Source: Eleusine coracana subsp. coracana
Lineage: Eukaryota; Streptophyta; Magnoliopsida; Poales; Poaceae
Length of the DNA: 64,000 nucleotides
Direction of reading: 5' to 3'
NCBI GenBank assembly: GCA_032690845.1
Contig: CM064417.1
Location: forward strand, 17,328,501-17,392,500
Both the position numbers and the translations under genes were made by a program. Under the pieces are notes generated by a model. The model saw nothing but the letters and a program-made list of their open reading frames with translations, did not search any database and had not been told where the DNA came from. This document shows positions 47,601 to 58,554 of this stretch, one piece after another. How positions within the stretch are numbered: position 1 is the stretch's first letter; each line of letters begins with the position of its first letter.

Positions 47601-47834
47601 ATGTCAGGAAGCGATGGGGAGGGTGCTTCACCCTCCAAATTGGATGAGTGCGTGAGCCAAAATCAGTTACAGAAGGCTTTGCAGGCGGTTCAGAGTGATT
47701 TGGCAGAGACGATCACCAGGGCCATCACCGACGCCGTCACCAAGCTTCACCTGGGAGAAAGCATTAAGCGGTTGGATAAGAGAGTCTCTAAGCTAACCGA
47801 TCAGGTTGTCGAATTGGAGACCGCTCACAAGACC

Positions 47835-47886
<52 letters not shown>

Positions 47887-50800
47887 CCAACAACGACGTT
47901 GAAGACGATCATGATGAAGCAACGGTGTATAAGGCTGATGGCACCGTCGATAGGTCAGCTACAAGGACCGCAAGGTCACGACGCCGTTTGCAACGTAACC
48001 CTCAAGGTATGGGTGGTTTCCACAACCACAACCGTCGCACACAAGGTAACTATGCTCCAGATAATCCGTATGCTAAAATTAAGTTTTCAATTCCTTCGTT
48101 TTCGGGTCAATACGATGGTGATGCTTACCTTGATTGGGAAATGACGGTAGAACAAAAATTTAATACCCACCTTGTTCCTGAACAACATAGAGTTAGACAA
48201 GCCACTAGTGAGTTTAAGGACTTTGCTATTGTTTGGTGGAGTGGTCTAGCTGCTGAAACCGATTTGCCTACTACTTAGGAAGAACTTAAGGTAGAAATGC
48301 GTGATCGTTTTGTTCCTCTTTCTTTTTATAGAGAAATTCGTAACAAACTGCAGCATTTAGATCAAGGAGATAAAACTGTTCAGGAGTATTTTAGTGAGCT
48401 TCAGAAGGGTTTGATTCGTTGTGCTGTGGTTGAAAAAGTAGAGGATCAGATTTGCCGCTTTTATTTTGGTTTGAGAAAAGAAATTCAGGACATCCTTGAT
48501 TATAAAGAATTTTATACCCTCAACCAGTGTTTCCAGTATGCTATGCTTGCAGAGAAAGAATCACAGGGACTTTTCCAGGCTTTTGAGGAGTACAGCAAGT
48601 CCAGGAATTTCTACCCACCACGGCCGACGGGGACTTCGGGGCTGCCCAAGCCATCTTTCCGGCCACCCCCACCAGCTATTGTTGTTTCTGCAGCACCAAG
48701 ATCAGCCCCTGCCCCTTCTACGCGCTCAGATAAAAATTCTGTGCAAGTACCGGCTAGTAGTGCCTCCTCTGTTGCTTCGACGGGACGCACTACAGGGATT
48801 CAGTGCCACCGATGCCATGGTCTTGGCCATGTGCAGAAAGATTGCCCAAGTAGGCGAGCATATGTGGCGACAGATGATGGCGGTTACATGAGTACCTCCG
48901 ATGTGGAGGATGAGGAGGACGATGTCGCTGCCACCAGCGGTGACCTCGTCCTTGGAGGCGGAGATACCACGGGCTACATGAATATTATTGTGCAGCGTGT
49001 GCTTAGCACACAAATCCAGCAGCCCGAGATGATGCAGCGACATAACTTGTTCCAGATTTTCTTCGTCATCAAGAACCGTCGGGCACGTGTCATCATTGAT
49101 GGAGGAAGCTACAACAATTTGGTGAGTTCTGATGTGGTTAAGAAGCTTGATTTGACCACACGCCCACATCCACATCCATACTACATTCAGTGGTTAAATG
49201 ACTCTGGAAAAGCTAAGGTAACACAAACTTGCAGAGTTCCTTTTTCCATTGGTTCCTATGTGGATTCTGTTGATTGTGATGTTCTACCCATGCAAGCTTG
49301 TTCACTTTTATTGGGTAGACCTTGGGAATTTGATAATGATGCTGTACACCATGGTAAAAGTAATAAGTACACTTTTATGCATAAAGGAACTAAAATTACT
49401 TTGTTACCAATGACCCCTGCTGAAATTGTACAAGCTGATTTAGAACGAGCTGCTAGTTTGAAAAATAAAAGCCCTGAAATTCAGCAACCTGTTAATTCTG
49501 CTTCTACACCAAGTAATGTTAATGATTCTTCAAGTTCTAAGGGTGCTGCAATTAAATTACAAGGTCATTCATGTCTTTCCACAAAATCTGAGCTTGCTGA
49601 AATTTCTACTGATGATATTTACTATGCTTTGATATGCAAACAAGCCTTGTTTTTGCTTGGTGATATTGCTTCTAGTGCTTTGCCTCCTGCTGTCACTAAC
49701 CTTTTGCAGGAGTATGAGGATGTTTTCCCAGCTGAGATACCCCCGGGATTGCCACCTTTGAGAGGGATTGAGCATCAAATTGATTTGATTCCTGGTGCTA
49801 CTTTACCAAACCGTGCTGCTTATAGGACCAACCCTGAGGAGACTAAGGAGATACAACGACAAGTCCAAGACCTTTTGGATCGTGGGTATGTTCGTCAATC
49901 ACTTAGTCCTTGTGTTGTTCCTGTACTTTTGGTTCCTAAGAAAGATGGTTCTTGGCGTATGTGTGTAGATTGTAGAGCCATTAATAACATTACTATTAGG
50001 TATCGTCATCCTATTCCTAGGCTAGACGACATGCTTGATGAGTTATGTGGTGCTATAATTTTCACTAAAATTGATTTGCGTAGTGGCTACCATCAAATTA
50101 GAATGAAACTTGGAGATGAATGGAAAACAGCTTTCAAAACCAAATTCGGGTTGTATGAGTGGTTAGTAATGCCTTTTGGGTTAACTAATGCACCCAGTAC
50201 TTTCATGCGTTTGATGAATGAGGTTTTAAGACCTTTTATTGGCAAATTTGTGGTTGTTTACTTTGATGATATCTTGATTTACAGCAAATCCATGGATGAT
50301 CATATGATTCATTTGCATGCTATTTTTTATGCTTTGCGAGTTGCACGTTTATTTGGTAACCTTGAGAAGTGCACCTTTTGCACGGATCGAGTCTCTTTTC
50401 TTGGCTATGTTGTGACTCCACAGGGAATTGAGGTGGATGAGGCGAAGATTGAAGCCATAAAGAGCTGGCCTGTACCAAAAACTATCACACAGGTGAGGAG
50501 TTTTCTTGGTCTTGCAGGTTTCTACCGCCGCTTTGTCAAAGATTTCAGCACCAATGCTGCACCATTGCATGAGTTGACAAAGAAGGGCGTTGACTTCCAT
50601 TTTGGTAAGGTACATCATGAGTCTTTTGATGCTTTGAAGGACAAACTTACACATGCACCATTGCTGCAATTACCCAATTTTGATAAGACTTTTGAGCTTG
50701 AATGTGATGCTAGTGGTATAGGCATTGGTGGTGTTTTGATGCAAGATGGTAAACCTGTTGCATACTTTATTGAGAAAATTACTGGGCCTGTTTTGAATTA

Positions 50801-52643
50801 TTCCACGTATGATAAGGAACTATATGCACTTGTACGTTCTTTAGAGACGTGGCATCATTATTTGTTGCCCAAAGAATTTGTTATTCATTCTGATCATGAA
50901 TCACTTAAGTATATTCGTTCTCAATGCAATTTGAACTGTAGACATGCTAAATGGGTTGAGTTTATTGAGTCTTTTCCTTATATTATTAAACATAAGAAAC
51001 GGAAGGATAATGTGATTGCTGATGCTTTATCTAGGCGATATACTTTGTTGTCTCAACTTGATTGTAGAATTTTTGGACTTGAGGCAATTAAAGAATAATA
51101 TGTTGCTGATGTTGATTTTAAAGATGTATTGCTGCACTGTAAAGAAGGTCGTGCTTGGCACAAATTTGTGTTGAATGAAGGATTCTTGTTTAGAGCTAAC
51201 CGCCTATGCATTCCAGTTGGTTCTGTTCGTCTTTTGTTGTTGCAGGAGGCGCATGGAGGTGGGATGGGTCATTTTGGTGCTAAAAAGATAGAGGATATTT
51301 TGGCCACACACTTCTTTTGGCCAAGGATGAGAAAAGATGTTGAGCGTTTTGTTGCTCGCTGCACTACATGTCAAAAAGCTAAGTCTCGATTGAATCCATA
51401 TGGTTTATACATGCCACATCCTGTTCCTTCTATTCCTTGGGCGGATATTTCTATGGACTTTATTTTAGGACTGCCTAGGACTAAGAGGGGGAGCGATAGC
51501 ATTTTTGTTGTTGTGGATCGTTTTTCCAAGATGGCACACTTTATACCATGTCATAAAACTGCTGATGCTAGTTACATTGCTGATCTTTTTTTCAAAGAAA
51601 TTATATGTTTGCTTGGTATGCCTTCTACTATTTTTTCAGATCGTGATGCAAAATTCTTGAGTCATTTTTTGTGCACGCTTTCGAATAAGTTGGGTACAAA
51701 GTTGTTATTTTCTACAACTTGTCATCCACAAACTGATGGACAAACTGAGGTTGTGAACCACACTTTGGGTACTATGTTGCGAGCTATTTTAAAGAAAAAT
51801 TTGAAGCAATGGCAAGAATGCTTACCTCAGGTTGAGTTTGCTTATAATCGGGCAACACATTCTACTACCAAGGTAAGTCCATTCAAGGTAGCGTATGGTT
51901 TTGATCCCCGTACTCTACTTGATATACTTCCTCTACCTATTAATGAGAGAGTTCATGTTGATGCTAAGGAGCGTGCTGAATTTATTTTGCAAATGCATGA
52001 GACCACTAGACTTAGCATTGAAAAGATGAATGAAAAGTACAAAATTGCTGGTAGTAAGGGTAGAAAGGAAGTAAAGCTTGATGTAGGAGATTTAGTGTGG
52101 TTACACTTAAGGAAGGATAGATTTCCAGAATTGAGAAAGTCTAAACTAATGCCTAGAGCTGATGGTCCATTCAAAATAATAGAGAAGATTAATGATAATG
52201 CATACAAACTTGAGGTGCCTCCCGAGTTCGGGGTTAGTCCTACTTTTAACATTTTAGATTTGAAACCATACTTGGGAGAAGAGGATAAGCTCGAGTCGAG
52301 GACGACTCCACTTCAAGAGGGGGAGGATGATGAGGACATCACTCCTATGGATACACACAACACTCCTCCAAATCTGGACTTGCAAGGTCCAATGACTAGA
52401 GCTCGTGCACGACGACTAAATTTAGAGGTGAGCTCGTTCCTACGTTCTTCGCTATATGTTACTTTTGAGAATAGTTTGCTACCTAATGATTATTTTATGA
52501 TTAGAAACCATGGAGAAGACCAGGAGATGATGGGAGAAGGAGTTGGGAACGTGGAGGACCAGGAAGGGCTTGGAAGCCAAAGTGGAGGCCCAATCAAAAC
52601 CGACTTTGAGTCTCTTTCGGGGCCCAGGACCAGTCTGTACTAA
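47601..52643 (+). pseudogene. CRM B gag-pol polyprotein, nearly intact
   Basis: A single frame of 1681 codons from MSGSDGEG. It has a poly-Asn tract (about 47836-47885) longer than in copy A; gag core; intact zinc knuckle CHRCHGLGHVQKDC (about 48805); protease IIDGGSYNN (about 49093); RT with YFDD (about 50261); RNase H; integrase with HH-CC finger (CTTCQKAKS) and DDE motifs ISMDF, SDRDAKF and GQTEVVN all present; C-terminal tail. Nonsense codons at 48276 (TAG; TGG in A) and 51096 (TAA; CAA in A). The start at the second Met is chosen because it lies after the leader and matches family starts. The last 105 codons, ending PRTSLY, lie in the 3' LTR. Confidence 0.93.
52315..52327 (+). other. Polypurine tract of CRM B
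   Basis: AAGAGGGGGAGGA immediately before the 3' LTR, within the pol frame, identical to that of copy A. Confidence 0.75.
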
Positions 52644-53250
52644 AACAGTCGCCCAGGACGCATACGGACTCGGATTTGGACGTTTTACATATGCATCGAA
52701 ATATAAGGAGAAGACCTTTCCAATGCCGCCGGCCTCATGTCAAAATTCATCCGGACTCATCGGGAATCGTCAAAACAAGACAGAGTCCAGAATCTGTGTC
52801 GGTGCTGCGTCGCCTATTTTTGGCCTTTGGGCTTTGTATCTAGTGGAGCCCAATTAGGGGCGCGTCCAGAGGGTCTTGCACGACCCTAGGGTCTTTATAT
52901 ACATCCGCCACCGCACCATTAGGGTTGGGGTTTTGCTTAGATCAATTCTGTTCATAAACAGTTTCGCCGTTGATCGGTTTGTGAGACCCCAACTTCGAGA
53001 GTTTAATCATACATCTGCAATTGTGTTGCATTCTTCGTTGTTCTGGCTTGTGTTCTTGATTTACAGGCAGGGATTAGCCTTCTCGGCGAGGTCAATCGTC
53101 TTTGGACGGTTGATAACCAGAGGAGACGTCGTGCTGCGATTGCGGGGTTTAGAACGTGTTGTTCTGAAGCCGGATCGATTTATGTGTCGCCTCCGACCAA
53201 ATTAACTTACCAAGAACCTTTCGGAAGATCGGGAACCCTTGTTCACATCA
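52328..53250 (+). repeat. 3' LTR of CRM B
   Basis: 923 bp, TGATGAGGAC to TTCACATCA. It keeps the TATA box (TTTATATA, 52894-52901) that the 5' LTR lost. The first 316 bp encode the end of pol. Confidence 0.93.
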
Positions 53251-53575
53251 GAGTGTCAATTTGACCATGAAGAGAGTAGATCTCCTCTTGGGCAGCAGTG
53301 AGTTGAGTATTACGCTGGTTCAGTTGCTGCTGCAACTGATCGCTAGCATCGCCCTCGATGATGAGTTGAGTGTCATGGAGCTGCTCAAAAAGATCAGCCC
53401 GCTCCAACTCGCTAGTGTGCAGTTTGTCCTTGAGGACCGTGATCTTAGCGTCGCGAGCAGCGAGCTGGGCGTCATGGGCGGCAAGTGCGGACTGCAGCGC
53501 CTCACGCTCTCATTCCAACTCGAGAACGCATGCGGAAAGGTGCTCGGGGTCCTTTGTGAGCTTGCCATCAACCAT
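53251..53575 (-). pseudogene. Element E extra ORF, first half (coiled coil)
   Basis: Minus strand, ATG at 53575 (MVDGKLTKDPEHLSACVLEL), an in-frame TGA about 20 codons in (CGA would fit), then charged heptad-like sequence (LAAHDAQLAARDAKITVLKD, then LERADLFEQLHDTQ). It is cut at 53251 by CRM B and continues at 45567. It lies between the PBS and gag of E. Confidence 0.7.
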
Positions 53576-54702
53576 CTATCGGAATAAGATTTGCAAGGAT
53601 GAGTCAAAACTTACTATCTCACTAAGTACACATGCTCAAAAATGGCGTAAGGGTTGATGGGTAAAAGAAAAGACGCAAAGTGCCCGACCCGTTTGACGAG
53701 AAACCATGCAGTTCTGCGGTTGACAGAGTAACTCGCAGGGATGAGCAAAAACACGTAGCTTCTGGAAAAAATTAAACTTTTGACCTTTTACAAAAGTTGT
53801 AGAGGAGTTCATTATCTTTCCAACGCATACTCCCACATCTCCAACCAATAAAATCTCGCTGTTTTTGCTAAATTCGACCCATTTTCAGATTTTTTTGAGA
53901 CAAACCCACTATACCAAACTTGTAGGCAAAAACATTAGTTTTCCAACGGGTACTCATTCACCATCGTTGAATTAAAATTGAGGAAGTTACGTTCATTTTA
54001 GTGGAACTGACTTTTTCTGGCAGAGTTTGATCTCTTGCCGATTAAGTTCAAACTTTCATTTTAAGTGCCATAGGGATTCGAATTTGCCCGGGGTTTGATT
54101 ATTTCACAGGTTTGTGATATTTGTGACTCTTTACATGATTTGGTAAGAATGAATGCATGTGGTATGCATGAATGCCAAATGCTCAATATGCCGATTTCCT
54201 ACGTCCTCACAAAGGAAAACTTGACCGAATATATAGATCGATCCATTCGATGGCACGCACACCTCTCGCACATTTCTAAGCGAACTACACATGGTTAGTG
54301 TACCTGCAATAGATCCATTTCAGAAATAATACATTAAATTTAAAAGAAACAAGCCGAAATAACAATGACAGTTTATGTCCAGGTATTTGCCAACCCAGAA
54401 GGCAGCCGATATTTAAGCACAATCGGTCCGCGCATCAAACAAAGTCCAGGTCTTTGCCCACCCGGAAGGCATTCGGTGTTTATTGCGCAACCGATCTGCG
54501 CACAGGCACATACCTTTGGGGAAAAATCCATAGATGCAGTAATTTAACAAACATAACCCAGGGTTAGCTTTCCCACCTACTAATAAAATCCTTATATGGG
54601 CACTACTAGTTCGTACCTCACCGTACGGCGTAAAACGGATTGTTTAAGTTTTTAGAATGTTCATCGGTGTGATGCTTATCCCGAATCAGCTCTGATACCG
54701 GC
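53576..54702 (-). other. Element E leader and primer-binding site
   Basis: The PBS is on the minus strand at 54689-54699 (complement GCTCTGATACC, that is GGTATCAGAGC, Met-type), 3 bp from the 5' LTR. The 1.1-kb leader between it and the extra ORF shows no gene. Confidence 0.75.
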
Positions 54703-57700
54703 TGTCACAACCCTATACCAAAGTATAGAGTGTTCCGTACAGGATCGCCTCGGGAGATGGTTAACGAAGTAACCATACATAGCGTTCACACATAAACATC
54801 CATCATTTACAAAGATACATCATTAAGTGCATAATAGTATGAGTTCAAGAGTTACTGCGGAAGCAAATTTAGTTACATTACCATACATATGTTCTTGGTT
54901 CATATTACATAAATATGTGGAGGCGGAAGATACGACAAAACACTACGTGGAACCTATGTAAACCATGCCGGCCCTAGGGCAATGGCTCACTCATCTTGGT
55001 TAGGAGAGCTGGGGACCCACTCAATGGTCCATTTCTGGGGCTCCTCACCTTCCCACGCAACTTTGTTACAACAATCACAGTAAGTAGCTTGTGGGAAACC
55101 TGAAAAACCACATAATCGCAAAGCTTGAGTATCTAGCATACCCTGCAAGACTTACCCGTCCAAAGGATTTACTAAAACCGACTCCTGATATGCAGGGGAG
55201 CTAACCGGGTTTATTTGGTATTTGCATAAAAAGCATCTATTAATTCTATGCTGTGATGCTTATTCTTTAACCAAGATTTCCCATTGCTTGTTGCGGAAAA
55301 TTAACTGTAGTTGAACCTAGCTACCTGCTAATACTGTACAAATATAAAGAGCAATACAACATAGCAATATATAGCCACAGAGTAAATAATTTCAGCAGCA
55401 TAGCCAGACTTCTCTACTTAAAGTATCATTGCCACTGCTCCAACAAGAGGTACTCATAACCGCGAGGGACGGCAATTCGAATCGATTTAAATCCTGCAGG
55501 AAAATAACCCAAATGCACGACATACGCATCATTTAAGAACACGTATGGCCATCATTCACGAGGTTGCGACAAAGTTGATCCGGGGCCATCAATCCCGAAT
55601 ACACGTCGTCCCCGCGATACAGTACTTCGTATCCGAGGCTTAACCCGTGCACTCTCTAGCGGTCCTCAACCCGTGCATCCACCGTGCCATTCACATCACC
55701 TCTGGATCGATGAGTAATACCGTCGAACAATATGGCGTCCAAGTTACTAGGTTTACCAATTGCCATGTAAAGGTATGCACTTGGTACTATTCAATAATTG
55801 TCCGCGGAGTTGCAACGATAGGCTCTGAAATTTGTAACTAAATTCCTTCTTCATGTGAATCACGATTGAATCAAGTGATCCCATAGCCTACTATTGATTC
55901 CACTAATTTAAGCCTAGCAGTGCTAACGAAAAGGCTTACTAACGTAAACTAATTATAGGTCATAGTTTGTTTATGCACGTGGGTTTCCATCCAAGCCCTA
56001 TACCTAATGCACAATACAATATTCCAATAGTGTGACAAGATAAAAAGGACTCATAAATCAGTAGGTGTGCACCGGGGCTTTCCTTGGGAGTGATCGTAGT
56101 TAGAGTTTTCGGTGGGGTTTAGCTCAACTTCGGACTCCTCGGGGTTGCTTGCCACGGCCTTGCCCCCGGTCTCGCTTCCTAGTCAATGCAGTGCAATGCA
56201 CGGTACAGAATTGGACGATGATTCATGGCACTTCCTCAATAAATAGAATTTGACGGAATGATGCTCATGCATAAGATGACATGCTTGCACAACACTCTGG
56301 GCAATTACTGAATTTAAGGGGACAAACTTCTAATTAGGGAAGTGTGAGGCATTGCAATCAATAAGCATATCACCTATATCTCAAATAAAAGCATACCTCT
56401 GGTGCTAAGGAATTAACAGGGTATTTTTCATCGGTGTGTTAAGGCCTACTTAGCAGACATGCGAAGCCTCTTAACTAAATTCCTACCAGGGATTCATTTA
56501 TCAATTATAATGATTATGTAGGGGAACATAGAATCTTTATATTGCAAAGTTCAACACCAGCATGTGTCTCCTTCCTTAACCTCCTAAAAGCTGACATGCA
56601 CACTTTTAAATATAACCCTAATAATAACTATATGCATATACAAGGCAATATTTATATTGAAATTCTTAAGCTAACTATGAATGAGCAAATTGACAGCAAA
56701 AAGCATACTGATGGTGCCCAAAATTTTTACATGGAAATTTATAGACATGTGTAAATGCCCAACGAATAGGGATACTAAATCCCATGATTAAAATCGCACC
56801 CAACAATTTATATAAATTCATTTACTGAAAATGGAGATTATGCAATAACACTAAAAATTTGCATAAAAATTGAAATGTGCTTGAGCATAAAGTTTAGAGA
56901 TGCCATGATATGCTTACAGAACAATTTTCATAATTTTAACATGTATATATTTTTACTTATGAATTTAATACTCTTAGCAAGGTCCTAATTTTGATGATTT
57001 AATTTAATTAACCTATTCTATACCTTTGGTGCTCATCTTGTTTTTCTGGTAGAGGAGGATTTTATGAATCTAAAAAAACTGGTTTCATGCTCATTGGACT
57101 TTTATTTCTCGAGTTATGAATTTTTGAAGGTTTTTAACAAAGTTGGGACTAATTTACTGAAATGTCACTCGGCATTTTTCAAATGCTTGCGGGCGCACGC
57201 GGGGTGGCCGGTGCCGGCGAGCCCGGGCCAGCGGCCAATTGGTGGCGTGGCTAGGCCAACACCCCTTGCCCAGGTGCTCAGCATCCCACGGCGACCTCAT
57301 GGCCCCGGTCGGTGGCCAACAGGAGGCGCCGGAGATGGCCGGTAGCGAGCGGCGGAGCAGGGGAAGTGTACGGTGATGTCGAGCGGCGAGCACGGTGAGT
57401 GAGAGGGGTCGGGGAGTGGCGGGAGAGCATCACCTTGGCGCGGGGATTGAGGACATGGAGGAACTGGTCGAGGGGAACGGCCAGAGAGGGGGCCTCGCCG
57501 GCGGGGTGGGAGGAACCCGACAGCGATGGCTCTTTCCCTCGTAAATTCCGGCGAGGTGGCTGTGACAGAGTGGGAGCGGGTCAGGGGCACACTAGTGGAG
57601 GTACTTGCACACCGATTTGAGGAAAAAGGAGGAAACGGGGAGCTGCCTAGGTGGTGCTCAACGCGACGGCGGCCATGGTGGAGGAAAACAGGGGCGGCGC

Positions 57701-58549
57701 TCGATTTCCGCCGCTGCTTTTATCGACGATGGAGATGGGGGTGCTTGGGTTTCCTGGAGTAACGAGAGAGAGAAGAGGGAGGTGTGGGAGGGTGCAATTG
57801 CAAGGAGAGTGTGGGAATAGCCTTGGCGCTATGGCGCTTATAGCCGAGAGAGAGAGGGATCGGGGGGGGGGGGGGGTGTGAGCTAGCCAGAGGAGAGTGG
57901 CTCGACGGTGGAGGGCTTTCAATGCTGCGTCGGTGCCACAGCAATGGGTTGGCGGAGCAGTGGCCGGGATGGGCAGGAGAGAGGAGGCGATCAGTGGCCG
58001 GCGGGGGGGGGGGGGGGGGGGGGAGGGAGGGGGGTTACGGCGGTGTCGACCGTTGAGTGGATCAAGGACAGAGAGAGTGGTTGACTCCTTCGACTGGAAC
58101 AATGCTCTGTACTTTGCTAAATTCTCCGAGCTTCATTGCTCAAATATTCATGCCAACTTTTGTTCATGTCCAGAAAAACTTAACCTCCAACTTTGCTTTT
58201 GGGGCCATGTCGAAATTAATTTTGGAGAATTTATGAAAAATCCTGGAACAGAAGTGCTTTTCTCTGCACTTAGGGAATTTTTAAGGGTAGTAAACCTTTA
58301 CCAAAAATTCTGATAAATTCCCCACAATTATTTCTTGACATGATCCATTGAAATGTGTAAAAAATTGGCACACTTTCATTGAGTTTTGTAAAGTTTGTGA
58401 AATACTATTAATTGGCCAAATTGTGGATTTAATCAATTAAATTTATTTCCGCCATTTCTTTGGCACTTTACTCATTTGAAATTTTTAATTAGCCAGCAAT
58501 TTAACATTAGAGTTAGCTTAATCAACTTTTTGGGACATGGGATGTCACA
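54703..58549 (-). repeat. 5' LTR of element E
   Basis: 3847 bp, plus-strand ends TGTCACAACCC and GGGATGTCACA. Relative to the other LTR it lacks 120 bp between two CCCTAA copies near 56623 and keeps about 40 bp near 55795-55835. It has a GC-rich part 57190-58080 with G-runs at 57860-57876 and about 58003-58023, and a TATAAG-type box on the minus strand near 57838. Open frames in it are not called. Confidence 0.9.
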
Positions 58550-58554
58550 ATAAG

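Larger units (their letters stand above)
45568..53250 (+). mobile_element. CRM-like Ty3/gypsy retrotransposon, copy B
   Basis: A 7683-bp element with exact 5-bp flanks GAGTG (45563-45567 and 53251-53255). LTRs 808 and 923 bp; the difference is one 115-bp deletion in the 5' LTR. Elsewhere I count about 17 differences in about 808 aligned bases (about 2%), fewer than in copy A. gag-pol is one frame with only two nonsense codons and intact catalytic motifs in protease, RT and integrase. It is the innermost and so the youngest insertion of the stack. Confidence 0.95.
36885..58549 (-). mobile_element. Tekay/Del-like Ty3/gypsy element E, with nested CRM B
   Basis: Minus-strand element. 5' LTR 54703-58549, PBS 54689-54699, leader, extra coiled-coil ORF, gag-pol 44879 down to about 40815, PPT, 3' LTR 36885-40799. 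The flanks are identical, ATAAG at 36880-36884 and 58550-58554. CRM B (45568-53250) sits in the extra ORF. RT, RNase H and integrase motifs are Tekay-like. The C-terminal end of pol is deleted. In the first 100 bp of the LTRs I count 5 differences. Confidence 0.93.

Noticed and set aside
53261..53657. Plus-strand frames over 95-108 codons
   Set aside because: Antisense of the heptad-rich extra ORF of element E.
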